Assembly (NCBI GenBank): GCA_963838495.1
Contig: CAWIRC010000001.1
Coordinates: 2,728,001-2,792,000, forward strand
Reading direction: 5' to 3'
Source of the DNA: JBEKIK01 sp963838495
GTDB taxonomy: Bacteria; Planctomycetota; Planctomycetia; Pirellulales; Thermoguttaceae
DNA length: 64,000 nucleotides
Position numbers and translations under genes: made by a program. The notes beneath the pieces are model-generated. The model was not told where the DNA came from. It saw only the letters and a program-made list of their open reading frames with translations, and ran no database searches. Below are positions 42,255-51,535 of the stretch, piece by piece (the stretch's first letter is position 1; every line of letters begins with the position of its first letter).

Positions 42255-43925
42255 ATGAGCCGCCGTCTGCGAAGCTTGGTTTTAATTTTTATTATTTCCG
42301 CATGGATGAACGGAATGGGGCTGGGCGAATTTTCCGCCGCGGACAAGCCGGCGAAAGACGAGCCTGCTCCCGCCGCCGCCGCGGCCGCCGACAAAACTAC
42401 GAAAGAGGAGCCCGCCGCCGCGGCGAAATCTGCAAAAGAAGAGCCCGCCCCTGCCGCCAAGCCGGCGAAAGAGGAATCCGCTCCGCCGGCCGCCGCCGCC
42501 AAGCCTGCAAAGGAAGAACCCGCCGCCACTCCTGCGCCGGCGACTCCGCCAGCGCCGACGTATACCGTCAAGCGCGAGCCATTTAAGATCCAGTTCGACC
42601 TGGACGGCTCCTTTGAAAGCCGCGAGATGAGCGAAATCATCTTTCACCCGGAAGAATGGACGGCGTTCACGGTCCTAAAGGCGGTCGAGCACGGCTCCAG
42701 GGTCAAGAAAGGCGACGTGCTCATAGAGTTCGACTCGGAAAAAATCGACAAGGCCATCGCCGATCTTAAAACCGAGCAGCAAATCGCCGAAGTGGCCCTG
42801 AAGTTGTCCGAGGATCAATTGGCCACCCTGGAAAAGAGCACGCCCTTGGACCTGGAGACCAGCCAGCGCTCGCAGCGGATCGCCGAGGAGGACCAGAAAA
42901 ACTACCAGGAAGTGATCAGGCCCAATGCGATAAAAGAAGCGGATATGTACGTGAAATTCTACCATCAGTATCTGGATTACGACCGCGAAGAACTGGAGCA
43001 ACTGGAAAAAATGTACAAGGCCGACGATATTACCGAAGAAACGGAAAAAATCGTCTTAAAGCGTGCCCGCGATACGGTCGAACGCATGGAGTTTCAGGTG
43101 CAGCAGGAAGAGCTGCAGCGCGACCAGTTGCTGAAGTATCGAATTCCCCGCATGGACGAGCAAATCAAGGAGAACGTCCAGCGCAGGAACCTGGCCTGGT
43201 CCAAGGATCATGTGGAACTGCCCCTGGCTTTGGAAAAACAACGCCTGGACGTGGCCAAGCAAAAGGTGCAAATCGCCCGCTCCAAGGAGCGGCTGAAGAA
43301 CCTGCTGGCCGATGAGGAGCTGATGAAGATCAAGTCCCCGGCCGACGGGTACGTTTACTACGGCCGGTGCCAGCGGGGCAAATTCAACGAAATCACGTCG
43401 CTTACGGAAATGCTTCGCCGCGGCGGCAACGCCATGCCGCATCACGTGATCATGACCATTGTCGAGCCCAGGCCCTTGTTCATCCACTCCACGATTTCCG
43501 AGGATCGCTTGCAATATATCCGCAACGGCATGGACGGCAAGGCCACGCCCACCGGATACCCGGACATCAAGCTCGACGTCACCGTGGACGAGATCGGCAA
43601 GGTGCCCGTATCCATGGGCAGCTTCGACCTTCAATTCAGCCTGGACCTGGAAGACCAACTTTCGAAAAACATCCTGCCCGGCATGGGCTGCAAGATCAAA
43701 CTTACGCCGTATATAAAATCCGACGCCCTGGTCGTGCCGCCGAAGCTGGTTTCGACCGATCCCTTGGACGATGAAAAGCACTTCGTCTACCTGCAAACCA
43801 AGGACGGCAAAGCGGAAAAACACGATGTGACAATCGGCAAGCAGAACGACAAGCAAATGGAAATCTTAAAAGGGCTGTCCGAAGGGGACAAAATTCTACT
43901 GGAACCGCCCAAGGACGCGAAATAA
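42255..43925 (+). CDS. HlyD/RND-adaptor-like secreted protein with long coiled coil
   Basis: About 556 residues from ATG 42255 (TGAGGAG upstream). Signal peptide (LRSLVLIFIISAWMNGMGLG), then a ~75-residue repetitive Ala/Pro/Lys/Glu linker built of KPAKEEPA-like units. Next come a biotinyl-lipoyl half-motif (FTVLKAVEHGSRVKKGDVLI), a long coiled coil (~residues 165-335) and the second half (IKSPADGYVYYGRCQRGKF). A beta-barrel segment follows (YIRNGMDGKATPTGYPDIKL). This is the membrane-fusion-protein fold of efflux and type I secretion adaptors, but no pump gene lies next to it. Confidence 0.83.
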   Translation: MSRRLRSLVLIFIISAWMNGMGLGEFSAADKPAKDEPAPAAAAAADKTTKEEPAAAAKSAKEEPAPAAKPAKEESAPPAAAAKPAKEEPAATPAPATPPAPTYTVKREPFKIQFDLDGSFESREMSEIIFHPEEWTAFTVLKAVEHGSRVKKGDVLIEFDSEKIDKAIADLKTEQQIAEVALKLSEDQLATLEKSTPLDLETSQRSQRIAEEDQKNYQEVIRPNAIKEADMYVKFYHQYLDYDREELEQLEKMYKADDITEETEKIVLKRARDTVERMEFQVQQEELQRDQLLKYRIPRMDEQIKENVQRRNLAWSKDHVELPLALEKQRLDVAKQKVQIARSKERLKNLLADEELMKIKSPADGYVYYGRCQRGKFNEITSLTEMLRRGGNAMPHHVIMTIVEPRPLFIHSTISEDRLQYIRNGMDGKATPTGYPDIKLDVTVDEIGKVPVSMGSFDLQFSLDLEDQLSKNILPGMGCKIKLTPYIKSDALVVPPKLVSTDPLDDEKHFVYLQTKDGKAEKHDVTIGKQNDKQMEILKGLSEGDKILLEPPKDAK

Positions 43926-43941
43926 GGGGTGAGGGAAAAAG

Positions 43942-43959
43942 GAAACCGCTTGCGGTTTC
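43942..43959. repeat. REP family D hairpin, copy 2
   Basis: GAAACCG, short loop, CGGTTTC, followed by GCGATCATCGC. It matches 20917-20934. It lies 16 bp downstream of the HlyD-like gene. Confidence 0.75.
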
Positions 43960-44019
43960 GCGATCATCGCTGATTTACTTGCGCCGTGCACCATTCAACA
44001 TAAATAAAAGAAACGCACC

Positions 44020-45318
44020 ATGGGAAACCGCTTAACATGGATGATTCTGCTCGCGTTGGTTGTCCCGCCGCTTATGGCCGGCGAGGAAAAATCTCCCGCC
44101 GATAAATCGGATACAGATAAATCCGCGGCTGAAAAAACCAGGCCCGAGAAACATTGGCCCCTGGCCGAGACCGGGCCGCGGCCCAAAAGCGTGCCCACGC
44201 CCCCGGCGGCCGACATAGACGCCGCCGTCAATCGAGGTTTGGAGTTCCTTCTTAAAACGCAGAACAAGAACGGGTCCTGGGGGTCGGCCGACATTTACCG
44301 CCCCGGCGACGTGTATGCGCCCGTGCCCGGCTCGCACCATGCCTTCCGCGCGGCGGTCACCGCGATGTGCATCTCGGCCTTGATAGAGGTCGGCGGCGAC
44401 CGGCCGGAGATCATTAAATCCCTGGACCGGGCCGAGGCCTGGCTGTTCCAGAATTTGCCGCACGTGCGCCGGGCCACTCCCGACGTGTTTTACAACGTAT
44501 GGACCCATGCTTACGCGATACCGGCCTTGGTCGAGATGCTGGGCAGAAAATCCGGCGACGCGGAGCGGGCCGGAAAAATCCACGATCTTATCAAACAGCA
44601 GATCGATCTGCTTGACCGTTACGAAACCGTCAACGGCGGCTGGGGATACTACGACTTCAAAGCCCACACGAAAAAACCCAGCGATTCCTCGAACAGCTTT
44701 GTCACGGCGGCGGTGCTGATAGCCTTCGACGATGCGAAGAAAGTGGGCGAAAACGCGCCGCAAAAGTTGATCGACCGCGCCAAGGCCTCGATCATCCGCC
44801 AGCGCAAGCCCGACTTTTCCTACGACTACGGCGAGTATCTCAAGTACGTGCCGCAGATGCCGATAAATCTGCCCGGCGGCAGCCTGGGCCGTTCGCAGGC
44901 CTGCAACGCCGCCATGCGGATCTGGGGCGACACGGAAGTCAGCGATGCGATCATCAAGAATTGGCTCGACCGCCTGTTCGCCCGCAACGGCTGGCTGGAC
45001 ATGGGACGCAAGCGCCCCATACCGCACGAATCCTGGTTCCAAGTGGCCGGATATTTTTTCTATTTCGGTCATTACTATGCGGCGCGGTGCATTGAATTGC
45101 TGCCGCCGGCCGATCGCCCGGCTTACCAGGACCAACTGATCCACGTGCTTTTGACCGTGCAGGAAAAAGACGGATCGTGGTGGGATTTCCCCATGTACGA
45201 TTATCACCAGCAATACGGCACTGCCTTCGCCCTGATGTCGCTGGGAAGATGCCGGCACGCGGGCGAGAAGAAAATTTCCGAGCCGCAGAAAAACGACATC
45301 GCAAAACTGACGCAGTAA
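44020..45318 (+). CDS. Secreted prenyltransferase/squalene-cyclase-like repeat protein
   Basis: 432 residues with a signal peptide (LTWMILLALVVPPLMAGEE) and a charged linker. The rest is an alpha-toroid with QW-like repeats: AVNRGLEFLLKTQNKNGSWG, ETVNGGWGYYDFKAH, LLTVQEKDGSWWDFP. Motifs of terpene cyclases such as DxDD are absent, so it is not a cyclase. In planctomycetes such secreted toroid proteins are common and of unknown role. It follows the HlyD-like gene in the same direction with a REP hairpin between them. Confidence 0.8.
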   Translation: MGNRLTWMILLALVVPPLMAGEEKSPADKSDTDKSAAEKTRPEKHWPLAETGPRPKSVPTPPAADIDAAVNRGLEFLLKTQNKNGSWGSADIYRPGDVYAPVPGSHHAFRAAVTAMCISALIEVGGDRPEIIKSLDRAEAWLFQNLPHVRRATPDVFYNVWTHAYAIPALVEMLGRKSGDAERAGKIHDLIKQQIDLLDRYETVNGGWGYYDFKAHTKKPSDSSNSFVTAAVLIAFDDAKKVGENAPQKLIDRAKASIIRQRKPDFSYDYGEYLKYVPQMPINLPGGSLGRSQACNAAMRIWGDTEVSDAIIKNWLDRLFARNGWLDMGRKRPIPHESWFQVAGYFFYFGHYYAARCIELLPPADRPAYQDQLIHVLLTVQEKDGSWWDFPMYDYHQQYGTAFALMSLGRCRHAGEKKISEPQKNDIAKLTQ

Positions 45319-45360
45319 GCAGTCTTCGATTTTAAAAAACAATCAAGATTCACAAGGGCC

Positions 45361-45376
45361 GGTCACTTTAGTGACC
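45361..45376. repeat. Left REP hairpin of the RAYT locus
   Basis: GGTCACTTTAGTGACC, a perfect palindrome-like hairpin. Its inverse GGTCACTAAAGTGACC lies at 46030-46045 on the other side of the RAYT gene. Confidence 0.85.
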
Positions 45377-45403
45377 CGGTAAATCGCTTAAAAAATCAGT
45401 TTA

Positions 45404-45994
45404 TTATTCTTTCCCGCGCCTATATCTTTTATAAGGCACGCCTTCTAAAAATGCCCTTAGTTGCAAAGCCCTTTGCACACCTAGCTCCAAATCCACGTTG
45501 ACTTTAGTGTGTGGATATTCCCGCCAGTCGCGGCATATTTCATGGCGAATGCTTTGCGTAAGTGTATAACGATAAGCGCGGCGGCATTGCTTTTCATCAC
45601 GGATACAGCCGTCGAAGTAGGCTTGATGTCCCGCGTCGCCCCAAAAAGGCGTTTGACGCCGCGGCAACAGGTCATTTACCAATTTTGCCACAGAGCCGTG
45701 CAATTTACGCATCATCGAACCTAATTTCAATCCTTCCTTGCAATAGCCTAGTACATGATAATGATTTACAAGTAGCGAAGTCACCCAAGGCGTAAATTGC
45801 GCTTCACGAGCATATAAATCAAATTTCTCCCAAAAAACAGCCTTTGCTTCTTCGGAGGCAAAGCAGGGGAATTTTTGCCAACATCGAGCGGTTATAAAAT
45901 AAACCTGGTTGTCGCGATACCAGTGTTCAAAGCGGCGCTGACCTTTGTAATATGGGCCGTTTGTATGGGAGGATTTTCGCGTACGGTAGTTCAT
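45404..45994 (-). CDS. REP-associated tyrosine transposase (RAYT, Y1/HUH)
   Basis: 196 residues of the TnpA-REP type. The HUH motif is NHYHVLGY (His78 and His80), and the candidate nucleophile Tyr141/143 lies in RRAYRYTLTQSIRH. Conserved surroundings include YFITARCWQKFPCF and FWEKFDLYAREAQFTPWV. RAYTs nick and mobilise REP hairpins as single strands. Here the gene is flanked by inverted REP hairpins, the classic REPtron arrangement. The frame is intact. Confidence 0.92.
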   Translation of the reverse strand: MNYRTRKSSHTNGPYYKGQRRFEHWYRDNQVYFITARCWQKFPCFASEEAKAVFWEKFDLYAREAQFTPWVTSLLVNHYHVLGYCKEGLKLGSMMRKLHGSVAKLVNDLLPRRQTPFWGDAGHQAYFDGCIRDEKQCRRAYRYTLTQSIRHEICRDWREYPHTKVNVDLELGVQRALQLRAFLEGVPYKRYRRGKE

Positions 45995-46029
45995 TATTAA
46001 GACTCTATAAGAATTTAAACTCCATACTG

Positions 46030-46045
46030 GGTCACTAAAGTGACC
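46030..46045. repeat. Right REP hairpin of the RAYT locus
   Basis: GGTCACTAAAGTGACC, the exact reverse complement of the left hairpin at 45361-45376, about 35 bp upstream of the RAYT start codon. Confidence 0.85.
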
Positions 46046-46133
46046 AGCCCTACGGGATGGATCTTTAAAAGAACAACAATTGAAAAATATATTTTAAAGA
46101 CTGAGGGGGATTCACACAAGATCTCGCCGGCTA

Positions 46134-46559
46134 TTACGCAATTACGCGGCCGATGAATTGGCAGCCCACCAGATACATTCGCTGGCCGCCGTGCTCTACT
46201 TGTCTCGCATATACGACCTTGGCGATCAGTATCGTCACTTCTGGCTTTTGTCCCAGCACGATGGCAAACTGCTCGCAACCCGGCGGCCGTTTAAGATAAA
46301 AGGAAATGCCCCCCTTGGAAATGTCGTTGCATTCCACGTTGAAATATTCATCCGTGGTGGGAAGAAAGCCGCCGTGCATGGGCCCGATCTGTTGATTGAC
46401 CTGATACTTCTTTCGCGGACTGGACCGCATCTCCACCCAAGACTTGGCCTGGGGAGAATTTTGCACGGGCTCGGCCGACTCAATGCCGCCGGCGTCCGCC
46501 GCGGATGCATTCACCTCGCAGCTATAATCATGTTCTGAATAATCGACCGTATTTGACAT
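46134..46559 (-). CDS. PilZ domain protein
   Basis: 141 residues. The c-di-GMP-binding motifs are recognisable: RSSPRKKYQV (RxxxR-like) at about residues 45-54 and NVECNDISKGGISFYL (D/N-x-S-x-x-G) about 30 residues later. The N-terminal ~40 residues are acidic and unstructured. It could be a stand-alone c-di-GMP effector for motility, adhesion or exopolysaccharide. No cyclase or pilus genes are near. Confidence 0.83.
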   Translation of the reverse strand: MSNTVDYSEHDYSCEVNASAADAGGIESAEPVQNSPQAKSWVEMRSSPRKKYQVNQQIGPMHGGFLPTTDEYFNVECNDISKGGISFYLKRPPGCEQFAIVLGQKPEVTILIAKVVYARQVEHGGQRMYLVGCQFIGRVIA

Positions 46560-46911
46560 GCTGCACGTCGCTCCAAATCAGTGGCCTATTATTTTCACCC
46601 CCGTTAACTCGGATTTTGCAAAATTTCACATAAGCCCGAAACATCAGAGAGGAAGCAAGCAAGCGAAGGGCAATCAGATTGTCCTGGCATGCGCTTCCGG
46701 CCGGCGTTCCGCGCTTAACATCGAGCAACTAGATATTTAGTAAATTATACGACAGAATTTATGATGATTTTTTGCAACATTGTCGCCTCTAAAGAGGGGA
46801 TGGCAAAGCAATTACAGGCCCTATCCTGGATCATCTAGATTTGGCAAAATAGCGGCCGGTTGATGCGTATATCGAATCGCGGGCATCTTTTTTTGATAAG
46901 GATGGAATTAA
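46560..46911. other. Divergent intergenic region, no gene seen
   Basis: About 350 bp between the PilZ gene and the M16 peptidase gene. It must hold both promoters. No repeat family or convincing small gene was found. Confidence 0.4.
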
Positions 46912-49608
46912 ATGGAAAGCAATCGGAGTGGTTGTTCAAACCTATTGTTTGTCTTCGCATTGGGCTTTTGTTTTACGGCCCTGCCCGCCAAGGCGGCCCA
47001 GCCGGCCGATACCGTCCCCGACGCCGCTGTGCCCGTTCCAAAATATACCGGCATCCAACGCCTGCCCAACGACGTCACCCTGGCTACGCTCTCCAACGGG
47101 CTTACGGTCATCGTGCAGGAGAACCACGTGGCCCCGGTGGCCACGGTCCGTTGCTTCGTGAAAAACACGGGCAGCGTTTACGAAGGCAAAAATCTGGGGG
47201 CCGGCATAAGCCACGTCCTGGAACACGTCGTGGCCGGCGGCTCAACTTTCAAACGCAGTGAAAAAGAAATCACCAAAATCATCGACTCCTTCGGCGGGGC
47301 GACCAATGCCTTTACCTCCAACGACATGACCGTGTTCTTCATCGATTGCCCGGCCAAGGACAATATGACCGCCATCGACCTGGTGGCCGACTCCATGCAG
47401 CACGTCAAGTTCGAGCCGGCCGAATTCGAGCGGGAACTGAAGGTCGTGCGCCGCGAACTGGCCGACGACGAAGTCGATCGCCGACACGTGCTCGAGGAAA
47501 TGCTCGCGCGCACGGTCTACGCGGTCAACCCGGCCAGGTATCCGGTCATCGGTTATCTCGACGTGCTCAAGGAAACCACCAATCAAACGATCATGGATTT
47601 TTACCACGATCGCTACGTGCCGAACAACCAGGTTTTCGTGGTCGTAGGCGACGTAAAGACCGGCGACGTGCTGGACCAGGTGGCCAACCAATATGCCGGC
47701 ACGCCCAGGGGAAGGGAAACATACATCGCGCTTACCGACGAGCCCGAGCAGCTAACGCCCCGCCGGGCGGTGCGGGAAATGGACGGCGCCGATTGCGACA
47801 TGGTCCTGTCCTGGCCCACGGTGAAGTTGTCGCACCCGGACATGTACGCCCTGGACGTGGCGGCCTACATCATCGGCGAGGGCGAGAGTTCCCGGCTGGT
47901 CCGCGACTTGAAATACGACCGCCAATTGGTCCTGTCGATCGGCACGGCCAGCGAAACGCCCGATTACGTGCGCGGTTACTTTGCCGTCAACGCCGTTTGC
48001 CGGCCGCAAGACCAGGCCAAGGCCGCACAGGCGATTCTTGACGAAGTCTACCGTCTGCGCGAGGAGTTGGTCGCCCCGGACGCACTGGAGCGGGCCAAGA
48101 AACAAAAGGCCGTGGAAATGGTCCTGGGCCAGCAAACCGTGCAGCAGGCCGCCTTGAGCCTGGGCCGCGATTTCCTGGCCACGGGCGATCCGCAGTTCGA
48201 AAAAGTTTACGTGGAAAACATCCAAAAAGTGACGGCCGAGCAAATCCGCGACGTCGCCCGGCGGTATTTTGTGCCGCAGCGGCTCAACCAGGTCATAATT
48301 TTCCCGCCCGGCGCCGCTCCTAAAGAAACGGAAAACAAGGCCGGCGCAGGCGAGGAAGAAATCCACTCATCCCGCCTGCCCAATGGCCTGCGCGTACTTG
48401 TAAAACGCCATTCGCACCTGCCCATGGTCAACATCCAGGCGGCCGCTCTGTGCGGATCGCTGGCCGACAGCGAGGAAACCGAGGGCCGGGCGGCATTGGT
48501 GGCCGCCATGCTCGACCAGGGCACGGCCGATCACTCCGCACCCCAGATCGCCGAGTATTTCGACTCCATCGGCTCGAGTTTTGCAGCCGAGTCGGGTAGA
48601 TTCACCATATTTGCGGGCATGACCGCCATGCGCGAGGATTTTCCCAAGGCCGCGGCCCTGTTCGCCGAGTGCGTCAACCGGCCCGCCTTTCCCCAAAAGG
48701 AATTCAAGGAGAATCAGGCCCTGGCCCTGGGCGCCATCGCCCGGCGGGCCGATAATCCCCAAGCCCAGATCGCCGAATTCTTCTACGACAGCCTGCCCGC
48801 CAATTCGCCTTATCATTTGTTGCAGGACGGTAAAACCGAAACGGTGAAGCGCCTCACGGCCAGGGATTTGCAGGCATATCACGCTATATATTTCGTCCCC
48901 AACAATATGATCGTGACCGTTTTCGGCGACATCGACCCGGACGAGGCGCTGGCGATCGTGTCCAAGACGTTCGGGCAGCTCAAGACCGACCCAAAGTTTG
49001 AAAAGCCGTCCTTCGCCGGCAGCAGCACGATTGCGAAAACTCTTACACTGCACAAGCGGATAGACAAACCCACGGGATTGATTTGGCTGGGCTATTCCGC
49101 CCCCGGCATCTTCGACAAGGAAGATCACGCCGCCATGACGATACTCGGCGCGGTAATGGCCGGGTATTCTTATCCGGGCGGGTGGCTGCACAACGAACTG
49201 CGCGGCGAAGGCCTGGTGTATTACGTGCACGGAGTGCAAATCACCGGCCCCGTGCCGGGCTATTTCGCCGTGCTCGCCCAAACCATGCCGGAAAAAATCG
49301 ACAATGTTACCAAGCGGATCCTGAAAAACATCGACAAGGCCAAGGCCGGAGAGATCAGCGAGGACGAGTTCCAAGTGGCCATCGACCGCGTCACCTCGCT
49401 GCACGCCCAGGAAAATACCACCATCGCCGCCCAGGCCAAACTGGCCGCGCTCTACGAGTTGTACGGCTTGGGATACGACTTCGACAAGACTTTCGACGCC
49501 CGCATCCGGGCCGTCAAACTCGACGATCTGGTCCGGGTGGCCAAAAAATACTTCGGCAATTATATACTCGCAACTATGTCGCCCGATGAAAAAATGGAAA
49601 ACAAATGA
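46912..49608 (+). CDS. M16-family zinc peptidase (tandem insulinase-like domains)
   Basis: 898 residues with a signal peptide (LLFVFALGFCFTALPAKA). The first M16 domain has the inverted zinc motif HVLEH (residues 101-105), so it is the catalytic half, followed by the further Glu in VRRELADDEVDRRH. The second half (from about residue 480, IHSSRLPNGLRVLVKRHSHL) lacks HxxEH and is the usual inactive partner. Such processing-peptidase-like enzymes act in the periplasm on peptides. It heads a co-directional run with tsaE (12-bp gap), a histidine kinase and a sigma-54 regulator. Confidence 0.92.
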   Translation: MESNRSGCSNLLFVFALGFCFTALPAKAAQPADTVPDAAVPVPKYTGIQRLPNDVTLATLSNGLTVIVQENHVAPVATVRCFVKNTGSVYEGKNLGAGISHVLEHVVAGGSTFKRSEKEITKIIDSFGGATNAFTSNDMTVFFIDCPAKDNMTAIDLVADSMQHVKFEPAEFERELKVVRRELADDEVDRRHVLEEMLARTVYAVNPARYPVIGYLDVLKETTNQTIMDFYHDRYVPNNQVFVVVGDVKTGDVLDQVANQYAGTPRGRETYIALTDEPEQLTPRRAVREMDGADCDMVLSWPTVKLSHPDMYALDVAAYIIGEGESSRLVRDLKYDRQLVLSIGTASETPDYVRGYFAVNAVCRPQDQAKAAQAILDEVYRLREELVAPDALERAKKQKAVEMVLGQQTVQQAALSLGRDFLATGDPQFEKVYVENIQKVTAEQIRDVARRYFVPQRLNQVIIFPPGAAPKETENKAGAGEEEIHSSRLPNGLRVLVKRHSHLPMVNIQAAALCGSLADSEETEGRAALVAAMLDQGTADHSAPQIAEYFDSIGSSFAAESGRFTIFAGMTAMREDFPKAAALFAECVNRPAFPQKEFKENQALALGAIARRADNPQAQIAEFFYDSLPANSPYHLLQDGKTETVKRLTARDLQAYHAIYFVPNNMIVTVFGDIDPDEALAIVSKTFGQLKTDPKFEKPSFAGSSTIAKTLTLHKRIDKPTGLIWLGYSAPGIFDKEDHAAMTILGAVMAGYSYPGGWLHNELRGEGLVYYVHGVQITGPVPGYFAVLAQTMPEKIDNVTKRILKNIDKAKAGEISEDEFQVAIDRVTSLHAQENTTIAAQAKLAALYELYGLGYDFDKTFDARIRAVKLDDLVRVAKKYFGNYILATMSPDEKMENK

Positions 49609-49620
49609 CACCATAAAAAA

Positions 49621-50117
49621 ATGGACTATTTCACTTTCATCGCCGACGACGAGAACTGCACCGCCCGGCTGGGCGCCGCGCTGGCGCAGGTTTTGCCCGA
49701 AGGATCGGTCGTGGCCTTGTACGGCACGTTGGTGCCGGCAAGACCCGGCTGGTGCAGGCCGTGGCCGAGGCCCTGGGAATCGATCGCCGCGCAGTGGTCA
49801 GCCCCACGTTCGTGCTCGTGCAGGAGTATCGCGGCCGAAAAACCATTTATCACATAGACGCCTACCGGCTTAACAATGAAAAAGAATTTCTCGCCCTCGG
49901 TTCCGGACGAGTTTTTCGAAGGCCCCGGGCTGGCATCGTCGAATGGGCCGACCGCGTGGCCGGCTGCCTGCCGCAGGAGCGGATCGACGTAAAGATCGAA
50001 GTAACCGGCCCCAGCCGCCGGCAGTTCGTCATTGCCGCTAGCGGAAAAAAATACGCACCGGTTATCACCGATCTTGCCGGCGCGCTTGGCCAGCCCACGG
50101 AAAACGACCACGAATAA
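49621..50117 (+). CDS. tsaE: tRNA threonylcarbamoyladenosine biosynthesis ATPase TsaE, frameshifted
   Basis: About 165 residues. Restoring a missing G near 49733 (GTTGGTGCC to GTTGGGTGCC) gives the P-loop LYGTLGAGKTRLVQAVAEAL, followed in the second frame by VVSPTFVLVQEYRGRKTIYH and IDAYRLNN. A further extra base near 49905 and missing base near 49935 turn LGSGRVFRRPRAG into LGSDEFFEGPGLA before VEWADRVAGCLP. TsaE drives the t6A tRNA modification complex and is normally essential, so three indels in 500 bp are more likely sequence errors than gene loss. Confidence 0.83.
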
Positions 50118-50134
50118 TACCATTTATCGAAACC

Positions 50135-51524
50135 ATGAGATGGCCGATCCAAATCCAGTTGCTCCTTCCCATGCTCACGGTCGTGATATTGGCGATCGTG
50201 CTGGCCAGCGGCGTGAGCGCGTATTTGGACGGTGAACACGCCCGGGCGGCCCAGGACGAAAACCTCCGCCGCGTGGTGGCCACGCTCACCGAGGCGAAAT
50301 TTCCCTTAAGCGATCCGGTCCTCAGGCAAATGAGCGGACTGTCGGGCGCGGAGTTCATTTTTTTCGAAGGCGGCGATCTCCCCCAAGCCGCCACGCTGCG
50401 GCTCGACAAAAACGACCTGGAATCGCTACGCGGCCTGGTCCTCGGTAAGAAAACCGAAGGCATCGATGCCGATCAGACGATCCAAATCGGCGGCCGGGTT
50501 TATCTTAGCCAGCACGTACCGATTATGGCCCGAGACCGCGCCTCGCAAGGCGGATCGCTGATCGTGCTTTATCCCGAAGATCGCTGGTGGTCGAACCGTG
50601 CGCCAGGCCGCCTATCCGGCGCTCGCGGCGGGCGCGGTCGCCATTTTGACCGTGATACTGATCACTACGATACTCTCGCATCGCTTCGTGCGCCCCATCC
50701 GCCGGCTGGGCAATCAGGCGGCGGCCATCGCCGAAGGCCAGTTCAAGACCTTGCCCGTTTCGCCCCGCAACGACGAAATCCGCGACCTCACCATGTCCAT
50801 CAACCGCATGGCCACGCAATTGGGCTGGTATGAAAATGAAGTCCGGCGCAACGAGCGGCTCCGCACTTTGGGAAAACTGGGCGCGGCGGTCGCTCATCAA
50901 CTCCGCAACGCGGCCACCGGCGGATTGATGGCCATCGAACTCCACCAGCGGCATTGCCCGGCAGGCGAGGGAAAGGAATCGCTAGACGTCGCCCTGCGCC
51001 AACTGCATCTGATGGAGTCGTATTTGCAGCGGTTCCTCATGCTGGGCAGCTCGCGGGCGGCGCCGTTTGAAACCCTCGCGCTGTCGGCAGTGGTGGAAGA
51101 CGCCCTGGAACTGGTCCGCCCTTCCTGCGCCCATGCGGGCGTGGAACTGGCCTACTCCAAACCCGAGGCCGAAATCCTCGTCCGCGGCGATTACAACGCC
51201 CTGCATCAGCTTGTCATTAACTTAGTGCTCAACGCCGCCGAGGCCGCCGCAAAGCAAAAAGATCAACCGGCGAAAATCATCGTCAACCTGGCGCCCATAG
51301 GCGAGGACCGCGCCGCCTTGAGCGTCCGCGATTCCGGCCCCGGCCCGGCCGAAGACGTGGCCCAGCGCCTGTTCGAGCCCTTCGTGTCCGGGAAGGCCGA
51401 AGGCACCGGCCTGGGATTGTTCGTCGCCCGGCAAGTGGTCGAGGACCACCACGGCGCGATCGGCTGGCGGCGGGAAAACAATATGACCTGCTTCACCGTT
51501 GAAATCCCGCGCATCAAATCGTAA
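50135..51524 (+). CDS. Membrane sensor histidine kinase, frameshifted
   Basis: About 460 residues. TM1 (LLLPMLTVVILAIVLASGVS), a periplasmic sensor region (~residues 30-155), then a frame slip near 50605 after EDRWWSN. It resumes with TM2 (ALAAGAVAILTVILITTILS) and HAMP (FVRPIRRLGNQAAAIAEGQF). The DHp histidine is in GAAVAHQLRNAATGG, the N box is LVLNAAEAA and the ATP lid is GTGLGLFVARQVVED. The next gene, 11 bp downstream, is an NtrC-type regulator, so together they form a two-component system. Confidence 0.85.
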
Positions 51525-51535
51525 ACTGTACTAAT

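Noticed and set aside
44032..45342. A 436-codon minus-strand frame opposite the squalene-cyclase-like gene
   Set aside because: Antisense shadow; the plus strand has a signal peptide and QW-like repeats.
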